From positions 1 through 16,490 of the forward strand of contig JACCVC010000047.1 of assembly GCA_013698305.1 (NCBI GenBank): a stretch of DNA of 16,490 bases. Direction: 5' to 3'. This stretch comes from Chloroflexia bacterium. GTDB lineage: Bacteria; Chloroflexota; Chloroflexia; Thermomicrobiales; UBA6265. This document shows positions 1 through 7,078 of the stretch, piece by piece. The translations under genes were made by a program, and so were the position numbers. Every line of letters starts with the position of its first letter. Positions within the stretch are counted from its first letter, which is position 1. The notes beneath the pieces were generated by a model. It saw nothing but the letters and a program-made list of their open reading frames with translations, did no database searches and was not told the origin of the DNA.

Positions 1-29
1 GACTGGCGCCCAGCAACGATAGGGGCGTT

Positions 30-461
30 CTACTTCCGGTTGACCGCGCCGAGAACCGCTCCGAACCAGACGTGTCGCCACACACCTTGCAGGAATGCGG
101 TCCAGTTTAGATAGGAATCCAGCCGTCCGTCACGAATGGCCGGATGAAAGTCCTCCAGCAGGAGCCACGGGTAGAGCAGGGCGTTCTCCACGCTTGCGAA
201 TACAACCCCGCGCCACCAACCAGGACCGCTGATCCAACCTTTCGCCAAGCGAACATAGAATACGCTGGCGGCGATGCTCGCTCCCAGGTGCATGGCCGCG
301 CCCAGCAATTTGGACTTCGTCACGGTGAGGGGCGCGATTCCACCGAGCAGGATCCGGTCATCTACCTTGTTGCCCGTTACCTTGAGGTCGACGGCTTGGG
401 CGAGCAGGTAGGCGGTTCCCGCCAAAAGACCGCTGATGACAATTCGGACGATTCCGTTCAT
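30..461 (-). CDS. Small four-helix membrane protein, function unknown
   Basis: I do not recognise the family. The 143-residue protein has four likely membrane segments, at about residues 4-23, 50-70, 82-102 and 123-141, separated by short loops rich in Trp and Arg, so it is probably an integral cytoplasmic membrane protein. It starts at an ATG preceded by AAAGG with an 8-nt spacer. The start lies only 27 bp after the nadE stop on the same strand, so the two are probably cotranscribed. No catalytic motif is visible. The stop is TAG near the left edge of the window, so the gene is complete. That it is a real gene is supported by the Shine-Dalgarno, the clean hydrophobicity pattern and the operon position; any link to NAD metabolism is only positional. 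Confidence 0.75.
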   Translation of the reverse strand: MNGIVRIVISGLLAGTAYLLAQAVDLKVTGNKVDDRILLGGIAPLTVTKSKLLGAAMHLGASIAASVFYVRLAKGWISGPGWWRGVVFASVENALLYPWLLLEDFHPAIRDGRLDSYLNWTAFLQGVWRHVWFGAVLGAVNRK

Positions 462-488
462 GCGGGACGCCTTTCATGGCCGTCACGG

Positions 489-1325
489 TTAACCTCGTCG
501 GAAGGCGGGGACCGGCGCTCGCTTGTGCTGTGATCCGGCAATCAATCTCTGCACCTTCTCCAAAGCGGCGGGATCGCTGTTCTCGGTGTTGCCGCTGGCG
601 ATGGCGATCAGCGTTGCGTCCAGTTCCTCGTAGGTCAAGCCGATTTCGCCCTCGTCGGTTTGCCCCTCCCACAATCCCGCGGATGGGGGACGCTGGATCA
701 CCGTCTCAGGCACACCGATCGCTCGGGCCATCTCGCGGACTTCATGCTTGTACATGTCGACAATCGGCAGCAGATCGACACCGCCATCGCCGTATTTGGT
801 GAAATAGCCGATCATCGCTTCGGTCTTGTTGCCAGTGCCGAGCACGACCCCGCCGCAGAGGTTGGCGACGTAGTAGACAGTCGTCATTCTTAGTCTGGGC
901 TTGAGGTTCGCGTCGGCAAGTTGATTCGCTGTGGCGCCCGTGTGAGCGTCAGTGTCGAGCGTTGTGGCGTCATCGTTATTGGCCGTCGCTGCTACGTCTC
1001 TGGTAGCGGTCAGGGCACTCTTCAACGCATTGGTGGGGTCCGTGAGATCGACGGTGATCGTCTCAACGCCGAACGCCTCCGCCACGTCAGCAGCAAGCTC
1101 CGCATCGAGAGGGCTTGATGACGACGGCATCATCACCCCAAGCACCTTGTCCGAACCCACGGCTCTCGCGGCAAGCCCGCACACCAGCGCCGAGTCGATG
1201 CCTCCGCTGAGCGCGAGGACAAACCGTTTGGCGCCACTCCGTTCAAACTGGTCCAGGAGCCAGGATTCGATGCCGGCCGCCAGCGAGAGGATGTCCACGG
1301 CCTGGACTGTGTCGGTTTGCGTCAT
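489..1325 (-). CDS. nadE: NH3-dependent NAD+ synthetase
   Basis: Makes NAD+ from nicotinic acid adenine dinucleotide, ATP and ammonia, the last step of NAD synthesis, in the cytoplasm. The 278-residue protein has the ATP-pyrophosphatase P-loop SGGIDSA at residues 40-46, the segment LKPRLRMTTVYYVAN at 141-155, the GTGNKTE motif at 163-169 and GDGGVDLLPI at 180-189. It lacks the N-terminal glutaminase domain of the long NadE type, so it should use free ammonia. The ATG start has AGAGGAG upstream with a 7-nt spacer. Odd feature: residues about 104-135 are a low-complexity run rich in Ala, Thr, Asp and Asn between the Asp/Thr-Asn-Ala region and LKPRLR, where the short family members I know have far fewer residues. 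The gene follows lpd at a 247-bp distance and leads into the small membrane protein gene. Confidence 0.96.
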   Translation of the reverse strand: MTQTDTVQAVDILSLAAGIESWLLDQFERSGAKRFVLALSGGIDSALVCGLAARAVGSDKVLGVMMPSSSSPLDAELAADVAEAFGVETITVDLTDPTNALKSALTATRDVAATANNDDATTLDTDAHTGATANQLADANLKPRLRMTTVYYVANLCGGVVLGTGNKTEAMIGYFTKYGDGGVDLLPIVDMYKHEVREMARAIGVPETVIQRPPSAGLWEGQTDEGEIGLTYEELDATLIAIASGNTENSDPAALEKVQRLIAGSQHKRAPVPAFRRG

Positions 1326-1527
1326 CGGTATGCTCCTCTTGCAGGGCCGGCCGGTCTTGCTGCGCTCGGCTCCTCTGGATTGCTTATCCTACAGCGGTTC
1401 TCAAGATGGTTGGCGCGTAGTGGCTAGTTCTGAACTCCGGTATTGGCCCGGTCTGGCGACCTACGACCATTGGTAGACCCTTCGACTTCGATCAAGGCAT
1501 GCTGTGGGTCTGCCGCTACGTTTTCGA

Positions 1528-1564
1528 GGCGTTGGAACGGCATGCAACCGTCCTGCAATTCGCC
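1528..1564 (-). terminator. Possible 3' hairpin after lpd, no U-tract
   Basis: Read on the minus strand, 8 nt after the lpd stop, the sequence can fold as GGCG/CGCC, TTG/CAA and GGACGG/CCGTTC (one G-U pair) around a 7-nt loop, with two 2-nt bulges on the 5' side. That is 13 pairs. It is not followed by a run of U, so it is not a classical intrinsic terminator; it may stabilise the 3' end or may be chance. The rest of the 1326-1572 gap shows no gene, and I found no well-spaced promoter for nadE. Confidence 0.3.
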
Positions 1565-1572
1565 CTAACCGA

Positions 1573-2991
1573 TCAGATGTGAATCGGGTGGCCGAGCGCG
1601 TCGTGAGCGGCCTCACCGATCACTTCCGATACCGTCGGGTGCGGATGCACCGTCCATTCGAGTTCCTGGATGCTCGCGTTCAGGAACCGCGCGAGTCCGG
1701 CTTCGGCGATGAGCTCGGTTGCATGAGGGCCAACGATATGCACGCCGAGCACGTCGTCCGTGTCGGCATCGACGACGATCTTGGTCAGACCCTCGGGATC
1801 GCCTTCGATGATCGCCTTGGCGTTGGGCCGCATCGGGAATCGCCCTATCTTCACCTCATACCCAAGCTCTTTGGCCTTCGCCTCCGTCAAACCGACGGAG
1901 CCGATTTCCGGTTCGCAATACGTGCAACTGGGCGAGTTGAGAACATCGAGGGGGTGTGGAGTGAGACCGGCGATATGCTCGACCGCGATCATGCCATGGT
2001 GCATGGCGGTATGCGCCAGCATCTGCTGGCCGTTGACATCACCAATTGCGTACACGTCTTCGACGTTGGTGCGCATCATGTCGTCGACCGGGATGATGTC
2101 CCGGTTCGTCTTGATGCCCAGCTCTTCGAGACCGATGTCCTCGATGTTTCCCTGGCGTCCGATGGCGACCAGAAGCGTCTCGGCCTCGACCGTCTGCTCC
2201 TTGCCCTTGCCGTCCTCCAGCCGGATCGTCACGCCTGTGTCCGTGACGTGAATGTCCTCAGCGGTGGGACGCGCTCCGGTAACTACCTTCATCTTCTGGC
2301 GTTTGAGCGCCTTCTCGACATGGGATGAGATTTCGGCGTCTTCCTGCGGCACGACGTTGCCGATCAGCGTCACCTCCGAGCCATAGCGATGGTAGATGCT
2401 CGCCCATTCGATACCGGTGGCGCCACCGCCACGGACGGCGATGCTCTTCGGCATCTTCTCGAGAGCAACCGCATGGTCACTGTTGATGACTCGCTTGCCG
2501 TCGAACTCGATGCCGGGAATGGCGCGAGGCCGGGTGCCGGTGTTGATGATCACCTTGTCGGTCTTGAGCTGGAACGTGTCGCCGCCCTCATTCGATGTGA
2601 CCTCGACGGTCTTTGGATCGAGCAACTTTCCCCGGCCCATAAAGACAGGGATCTTGTGCTTCTTGTCGAATAGATATTGCAATCCGCGAAACTGGCCGTC
2701 GACCACCTTGAGAGATCGGTCCAGGGCGGTGGCATAGTCGAATGTAGGTTCACCTCCGAAGTTCACGCCGAACTCCGCCGCGCGCTTGACCAGATCGAAC
2801 ACGCTGGCGGACTTGAGCATCGCCTTGGTGGGAATGCAACCCTGGTGGAGACAGGTGCCGCCGAGCTTAAACACTTCGACGACGGCCACATTCATCCCGA
2901 GCTGCTTGGCGCGGATGGCGGCGACGTACCCTCCGGTGCCGCCGCCGAGCAAGACGAGGTCATACTGCTGGTCCCTGGCAGATTCAGCCAT
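1573..2991 (-). CDS. lpdA: Dihydrolipoyl dehydrogenase (E3 / L-protein)
   Basis: FAD enzyme that reoxidises dihydrolipoyl groups with NAD+, as the E3 of 2-oxoacid dehydrogenases or the L-protein of glycine cleavage. The 472-residue length is typical. Visible parts are the FAD fold GGGTGG near residues 16-21, the redox disulphide in GGTCLHQGCIPTK (Cys47 and Cys52), the second nucleotide fold GGGATGIE (188-195), the FAD motif AIGDV (315-319) and the C-terminal active site HPHPTVSE (His451 and Glu456). The NAD fold is preceded by an unusual Arg187, and CTYCEPE (356-362) carries two cysteines in the region usually written CxYTxPE. The ATG start has a weak Shine-Dalgarno, GGAGA, 10 nt upstream. 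No partner E1/E2 genes lie here, but gcvT, gcvH and gcvPA do, so it may serve glycine cleavage. It could equally serve several complexes. Confidence 0.96.
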   Translation of the reverse strand: MAESARDQQYDLVLLGGGTGGYVAAIRAKQLGMNVAVVEVFKLGGTCLHQGCIPTKAMLKSASVFDLVKRAAEFGVNFGGEPTFDYATALDRSLKVVDGQFRGLQYLFDKKHKIPVFMGRGKLLDPKTVEVTSNEGGDTFQLKTDKVIINTGTRPRAIPGIEFDGKRVINSDHAVALEKMPKSIAVRGGGATGIEWASIYHRYGSEVTLIGNVVPQEDAEISSHVEKALKRQKMKVVTGARPTAEDIHVTDTGVTIRLEDGKGKEQTVEAETLLVAIGRQGNIEDIGLEELGIKTNRDIIPVDDMMRTNVEDVYAIGDVNGQQMLAHTAMHHGMIAVEHIAGLTPHPLDVLNSPSCTYCEPEIGSVGLTEAKAKELGYEVKIGRFPMRPNAKAIIEGDPEGLTKIVVDADTDDVLGVHIVGPHATELIAEAGLARFLNASIQELEWTVHPHPTVSEVIGEAAHDALGHPIHI

Positions 2992-3104
2992 TTAAAACTG
3001 GTCTCCATTCATGGTCTTCCGATGCAGGACACCACTTTGCCGTGCAACGAAACAAGCGTTATCTTCCCTCTATTATCCACTTTTTGGGAACGGTCCGGTT
3101 GTGC

Positions 3105-4007
3105 CTAACGTATGTAGTCAATGCCATCCTCGAGCCGCATGGGCATGGAGCCTATGAGCGTTTCGGTGGCCGAATCGTCAGTGGTGTTGTCCAGCGCCAG
3201 CATCTTGAGCTGCTCTTGGGTGACGGGAGGTCGGAGCGCCTTGGGCAACGGCTGCGACATCAGAAGAACGGGCTTCATCAACGCCACTGGCACATGTACC
3301 TTGGGCTTTGACTTGCCAAGCTCCTTCGCGATCACATCCAGCATTTCCTCATAGGTGTAGACCTGGCCACCTCCGAGCTCGAACGTTGCGCCCGACATGG
3401 CATCTGGATCGTTGACGGCTTTCGCGAACGACTGGGCTACCTCAGTGACGTGAACCGGCTGGAATCGAGACATACCATCGCCAACAACGGGAATGATCGG
3501 GAAGTTCTTGACTACACCGGCAAGCGCGTTGATGAAACCGTCTCCGGGCCCGAAAATGACGGAGGGGCGAAAAATGGTATAGCGCATTCCCGATTTCTTG
3601 ACGGCCTGTTCGGCTCTCCACTTCGCCTGCATGTAGGCGAACTTCGGGTTGTCCTGAGCGCCCAGGGCGCTCATCTGGATGAACTGCTCGACACCGGCGC
3701 GTTTTGCCTCGGCGAGGACATTCTCCGTGCCTTGCCGAATCACCTGATCGAACGTCGCCTCGCCCGATTCCTCGATGATCGCGACGAGGTGGATCACGGT
3801 GTTGCAGCCGTCCATGGCTCCGCGCAGCGAGTCCGCGTCGGTCACATCGCCTGTCACGATGCTGGTGTTCGGCCGTTGTTCCAACTCAGGCTTCGCGCTG
3901 CGTTCGAGCGCAACCACCGAGCGTACCTCCAACTGGTCAAGGATGTTCCTGCCGACGAACCCGGACGCTCCGGTGATGAACACTCGCTCATTGGATTGGC
4001 TGGACAT
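3105..4007 (-). CDS. Atypical SDR, NDUFA9-like NAD(P)-binding protein
   Basis: An extended/atypical short-chain dehydrogenase-like protein of the complex I NDUFA9 / NmrA-like kind; members bind NAD(P)(H), and many have no proven reaction. It has the N-terminal Rossmann motif TGASGFVG (residues 12-19), TGDV near 52-55, a Y-x3-K pair (Tyr125, Lys129), FRPSVIFGPGD at 146-155 and a C-terminal substrate-side domain, 300 residues in all. I place the start at the ATG at 4007, which has GAGAGG 5 nt upstream. An in-frame ATG at 4049 would add 14 charged residues but has no Shine-Dalgarno. It lies 50 bp after the Crp/Fnr gene on the same strand and may be cotranscribed with it. Its substrate cannot be told from sequence. 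Confidence 0.9.
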   Translation of the reverse strand: MSSQSNERVFITGASGFVGRNILDQLEVRSVVALERSAKPELEQRPNTSIVTGDVTDADSLRGAMDGCNTVIHLVAIIEESGEATFDQVIRQGTENVLAEAKRAGVEQFIQMSALGAQDNPKFAYMQAKWRAEQAVKKSGMRYTIFRPSVIFGPGDGFINALAGVVKNFPIIPVVGDGMSRFQPVHVTEVAQSFAKAVNDPDAMSGATFELGGGQVYTYEEMLDVIAKELGKSKPKVHVPVALMKPVLLMSQPLPKALRPPVTQEQLKMLALDNTTDDSATETLIGSMPMRLEDGIDYIR

Positions 4008-4057
4008 GAGTTCCTCTCTCTCGGCGCGTTGATGCGAATGCGGCATCACGTGGCAAC

Positions 4058-4768
4058 TCAGGCGGCTGCCTCCTGTGATCCATTTGTCGAATCGTTGCCA
4101 AGGTACCCAAGAAGCGCGGTCACGTCGACTTCAATCGAATTTCTGCCCAAAGAACGCACCATCCCATGTGACTGCATCTCGATCAGTTTACGAGTGACGG
4201 TGACCCGGTTCGAGCCGATCATGTTGGCTAAAGACTGATGCGTGGCGGCGCGGCAGATCCGGACGACATCAGGATGTTCAGTGGCATCGCCGACGGCGCG
4301 GGCGAGGTCGACGAGGATAGACGCAAGGCGGCGTGAGGTATCCCGCGTGAGCACCTCCTCGATATGATCGTGTGATGCACTCTGGCGACGCCGAAACGCA
4401 CCGAGAAGCTTGCGCGAGTATTCCGGAGATTTCGCCAGCACGGCACCAACTTTATCGAACGGGATCTCGGTGATTTCGCACACCGTGAGCGCGTCCGCCG
4501 ACGTCGGCTGGTCACATTGGTGGATGGAGGCATCCTGCATGAACACTTCGCCGGGTCCGAGCAGGCCCAGGACAATGGTGCGGTCGTCCTTGAGCACGCG
4601 ATACAGCCGAACCCAACCCGACTTGATGAGGAACAGGGAGTCAGCGCACTCGCCAGCAAACATGATCGCATCGTCGGGCTGGTAGCAGAAGCTGCTGACT
4701 CTGGGAGTCAAGGCGGCGAGCGCAAGCTCTTTCGAGGAAAGTGAAACGCCGGTCACGGTCTTCAACAT
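4058..4768 (-). CDS. Crp/Fnr-family transcriptional regulator
   Basis: DNA-binding regulator with an N-terminal cyclic-nucleotide-type beta-barrel (about residues 20-110, with the GPGEVF turn at 71-76), a dimer helix (about 110-150) and a C-terminal winged helix-turn-helix (about 170-215), whose recognition helix is near SNRVTVTRKLIEM (186-198). The 236-residue length suits the family. I chose the ATG at 4768 because GGAAGGG lies 6 nt upstream. The longer reading from a GTG at 4840 has no Shine-Dalgarno and would begin only about 10 nt after the predicted transcription start. By eye alignment the Arg that holds the cAMP phosphate in E. coli CRP is Gln87 here, and the protein has five cysteines (28, 41, 85, 97, 172), so cAMP is not assured as effector. 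No FNR-type N-terminal cysteine cluster is present. Likely targets: unknown; the SDR gene follows directly. Confidence 0.93.
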   Translation of the reverse strand: MLKTVTGVSLSSKELALAALTPRVSSFCYQPDDAIMFAGECADSLFLIKSGWVRLYRVLKDDRTIVLGLLGPGEVFMQDASIHQCDQPTSADALTVCEITEIPFDKVGAVLAKSPEYSRKLLGAFRRRQSASHDHIEEVLTRDTSRRLASILVDLARAVGDATEHPDVVRICRAATHQSLANMIGSNRVTVTRKLIEMQSHGMVRSLGRNSIEVDVTALLGYLGNDSTNGSQEAAA

Positions 4769-4773
4769 GGGAT

Positions 4774-4780
4774 CCCTTCC
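4774..4780 (-). promoter_or_regulatory. Ribosome binding site that fixes the Crp/Fnr start
   Basis: The minus strand reads GGAAGGG ending 5 nt before the ATG at 4768 (AAGG core with 6-nt spacing). The alternative GTG at 4840 has no such site, so this decides the shorter start. Confidence 0.75.
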
Positions 4781-4856
4781 GAATCTAGCGAGGTCCAGGC
4801 TCCGGTGCTGAGCCGACACGCGGCTTGCCACCTTGACCACACCAATTCATTTGTCG

Positions 4857-4885
4857 ATTCTAAAGGTACGCACATTGTTTGCCAA
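4857..4885 (-). promoter_or_regulatory. Sigma70-like promoter for the Crp/Fnr gene
   Basis: On the minus strand TTGGCA (4880-4885, 5 of 6 matches to the -35 consensus) is followed by exactly 17 nt and then TAGAAT (4857-4862, 5 of 6 matches to the -10 consensus). The predicted transcript starts near 4850, giving a leader of about 80 nt before the ATG at 4768. The promoter sits in the gap after the Ppx/GppA stop, so the regulator can be transcribed apart from the phosphatase pair. The hexamer GTTTGC occurs twice on the plus strand, at 4877-4882 and 4888-4893, an 11-bp period over the -35. Confidence 0.7.
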
Positions 4886-4926
4886 CGGTTTGCACAGGAT
4901 GCGTCGGTTCAACTGGATCGAGACTT

Positions 4927-5862
4927 TCAAGGTCGGTGAGCCGATTCGATATTGTCATTTCGACAAATGCGCCGTGCCATCCCAAGCCCTATGCCACTTG
5001 GAATCGCACGAGCCACGGTGGGCTGAAGCTCCGCTGTCAGTGCCTCAACGATAGCCAGGCCAGCCGGTAGCACTCGTGCGCGCTGCACCTGTATTCCAAG
5101 CAACTCAGCGGTTTCCGCGGCCTCTTGGCTCGCAAGAAATCCGCTCAAGATCGACAGACTCCGCCGATCAAGAACGGCCGAGCTATCGACTATCGCGAGG
5201 AGTTCCTGGATAAAGTGGCCCGTTCCACCCGGCAGGAGCAGGTGATCCGTGGATGTCGGTAGAAGACATGACTGACGGAGGATGGCGACGGATCGTCGCG
5301 TCGCTGTCCTCAACGTGCCCGGCGGGGGAGGGGATGCTCCGACGTGTTCGTCGAAGATCGAACCCGAACCAAGCGCCACCGAACCGGCCGCGGTCACCAC
5401 GCCGTGAGCGGACACGACAACGAGCTCGGTGCTTGCCCCGCCGATATCTGCGATCACCGTCGACGTGGCCTCAGTGATGAAGGACTGCGCGGCTTCGAAG
5501 GTGAGTCGAGTCTCGTCGTCGCCAGAGATGATGTCTACGCTCCATCCAGTCTGGTCATGAACGGCCTGTTGCACATCCTCCGCATTGGCGGCTTGTCGGA
5601 ACGCTTCGGTCGCGATAGCGAAGAGCCTGGTGGCGCCTTTGCTCCTGGCCTCGCGTTCCATGTATTGCAGCGTTGCGACGAGCCTTGCCGCCCTGGTGTC
5701 CGAGATGCGACCAGATGCGGCAATTCCGTGTCCGACTCGCACGGTATCGGCATGATGAAAGATAGATTCTGGCTCGCCGTGGTTGTCGCAGACAAAGACG
5801 TACAGCTTGACGGTGTTGCTGCCGATGTCCACGACGGCAAACGGCTGGCCGGATCGCGTCAC
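4927..5862 (-). CDS. Ppx/GppA-family phosphatase
   Basis: Member of the exopolyphosphatase / pppGpp phosphatase family of the ASKHA fold, which cleaves terminal phosphate from polyphosphate or guanosine pentaphosphate. At 311 residues it is the short type, containing the catalytic two-domain core without the C-terminal HD domain of long PPX. Motifs: phosphate-1 loop DIGSNTVKL (12-20), IATEAFRQAAN (83-93), ISGDDETRL (112-120), phosphate-2 loop IADIGGASTEL (137-147), GGTG (212-215) and a C-terminal PSGIGLG. In the third motif relatives usually read SGxEE; here one acid is Asp116. It starts at a GTG with AGGAG 6 nt upstream. That AGGAG overlaps the TAG stop of the metallophosphoesterase, so the two are probably translationally coupled. 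Polyphosphate versus (p)ppGpp preference is not visible. Confidence 0.93.
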   Translation of the reverse strand: MTRSGQPFAVVDIGSNTVKLYVFVCDNHGEPESIFHHADTVRVGHGIAASGRISDTRAARLVATLQYMEREARSKGATRLFAIATEAFRQAANAEDVQQAVHDQTGWSVDIISGDDETRLTFEAAQSFITEATSTVIADIGGASTELVVVSAHGVVTAAGSVALGSGSIFDEHVGASPPPPGTLRTATRRSVAILRQSCLLPTSTDHLLLPGGTGHFIQELLAIVDSSAVLDRRSLSILSGFLASQEAAETAELLGIQVQRARVLPAGLAIVEALTAELQPTVARAIPSGIGLGMARRICRNDNIESAHRP

Positions 5863-5871
5863 AGGACACTC

Positions 5872-6597
5872 CTAGATCTGCCTGCGGTATGTTGCCTCAT
5901 TGAGCCTGGTCCACGCCTTCTGCCACTCGGGCATGCCGGACGCTATCATCAGCGCCCGAGTCTCGTCGAGTGGATAGTCCACGTAGTGGTAGTCAGCGGC
6001 CCATCCGACGTCGTTGGAGTCTGAATCGAACATGACGTAGCGTGGACGCAGGTCACCATCCCGAGGAGGACCCACTGCGGAAACGTCCACCAGGTTGTAT
6101 GGTCCGGCCTGGCGGGTATAGGCAACATGAAGGTGACCAAAGGCGATCGTTCTCGCTGGTTCGTCGCCGATGATCTCGAGCAATTCGCGATCGCTCGCGT
6201 TCGGCGAGAGATGGCGGTCCACATCGACAGGGTTTGCGTGGACGATAAGAAGCTCGGCGGACGCGTCCTGAGGGTCGCTGGCGGGGTGGGAAATGCGCAC
6301 GGAGAAAGGCAACTTCCGGAGCCAATCCAGATCATCGCTCTTAAGCTGGCTCCTGGTCCAGCTCAACTCATCGCTGCCCGAGGCACTCGCATTCAGCACG
6401 TCGCGATCTGTATTGCCGTAGACAACCGAACAGCTATGCTCCTGGAGAAGCCGGATTGAGCCGACGGGATCGGGACCGTGGGCGCAGATGTCTCCAGCCG
6501 CCACAATCTGGTTTGCGCCGCGTGACCGGATATCCTCAAGCACGTACCGTAGCGCGGGGGAGAATCCGTGGACGTCTGAGAGAACAGCGATCTTCAT
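5872..6597 (-). CDS. Calcineurin-like metallophosphoesterase
   Basis: A 241-residue two-metal phosphoesterase of the calcineurin-like fold. Metal-binding motifs appear in the family order: DVHG (Asp8, His10), GDICAHGPDP (Asp36), GNTD (Asn62, in place of the commoner GNHD), VHANP (His120) and GHLH (His155, His157). The layout is that of the YfcE/ApaH-like cytoplasmic group; no signal peptide or membrane segment is present. The ATG start has GGAAGGA upstream with a 9-nt spacer. The gene is followed 9 bp later by the Ppx/GppA gene, whose Shine-Dalgarno overlaps this gene's stop, so both are likely made together. The substrate (phosphodiester, nucleotide or protein phosphate) is unknown. Confidence 0.92.
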   Translation of the reverse strand: MKIAVLSDVHGFSPALRYVLEDIRSRGANQIVAAGDICAHGPDPVGSIRLLQEHSCSVVYGNTDRDVLNASASGSDELSWTRSQLKSDDLDWLRKLPFSVRISHPASDPQDASAELLIVHANPVDVDRHLSPNASDRELLEIIGDEPARTIAFGHLHVAYTRQAGPYNLVDVSAVGPPRDGDLRPRYVMFDSDSNDVGWAADYHYVDYPLDETRALMIASGMPEWQKAWTRLNEATYRRQI

Positions 6598-6674
6598 ATG
6601 GGGCTATCCTTCCTCACTATCGGCAGGCTACACGGTGCGCTGAATCCGCCATCGAACGATCGACAGGAGTGAGC

Positions 6675-7040
6675 ATGAAACTGTTCCAGCAGCGACGAAC
6701 GGCGGCGACCAGGCGTGACGACGAGATGTTCACCGGGGATGTCTTCACGCAAAATCTCGTGACTGACGACGACGCGCCCTCCCTGCGAGTGACCGCGGTC
6801 ACATTCGAAGACGGTGCCAGGAATCGCTGGCATACCCACACGACCGAACAGGCGCTGATAGTGACGCACGGCTCAGGCATCGTCGCGACAGAGCGAGAAG
6901 AGCTTGCGATTGAGCCAGGCGATGTAGTCTTGATCGATCCCAACGAACTCCATTGGCATGGCGCAAAACCCGGTAACTCGATGACGCATCTCGCTGTGCT
7001 GTTGCCAGGTGAAATGCGCATCAGCGACAAGCAACCGTAG
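6675..7040 (+). CDS. Single-domain cupin protein
   Basis: A 121-residue one-domain cupin. The first metal motif is WHTHTTEQ (His53 and His55, with Gln59 where many cupins have Glu or Gln); the second is PGDVVLIDPNELHWHGA (81-97), giving His93. This wording is close to the small cupins that include the bacterial hydroxynitrile lyases and AraC-less quercetinase-like proteins, but many relatives are of unknown function, so no reaction is assigned. The start is the ATG at 6675, with AGGAG 5 nt upstream. The same frame stays open back to 6456, but that stretch lies opposite the metallophosphoesterase and has no good Shine-Dalgarno. The gene is divergent from the phosphoesterase across 77 bp and convergent with the secreted zincin across 38 bp, so it is probably its own transcription unit. 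Confidence 0.9.
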   Translation: MKLFQQRRTAATRRDDEMFTGDVFTQNLVTDDDAPSLRVTAVTFEDGARNRWHTHTTEQALIVTHGSGIVATEREELAIEPGDVVLIDPNELHWHGAKPGNSMTHLAVLLPGEMRISDKQP

Positions 7041-7078
7041 ACTTGCCCTGATCCATGAATGAGGTCTCACTGTTGGCT

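Noticed and set aside
1504..2328. Long plus-strand open frame (274 codons) opposite lpd
   Set aside because: It lies mostly antisense to an unmistakable lpd, has no recognisable motif and a skewed Arg/Asp/Val/His composition typical of GC-rich shadow frames.
3450..4238. Plus-strand open frame (262 codons) opposite the SDR gene
   Set aside because: Antisense to a clear SDR and running into the Crp/Fnr gene, with no motif and no good ribosome site.
6456..6674. Upstream extension of the cupin frame
   Set aside because: Antisense to the metallophosphoesterase, Arg-rich shadow composition, and the strong AGGAG points to the ATG at 6675.
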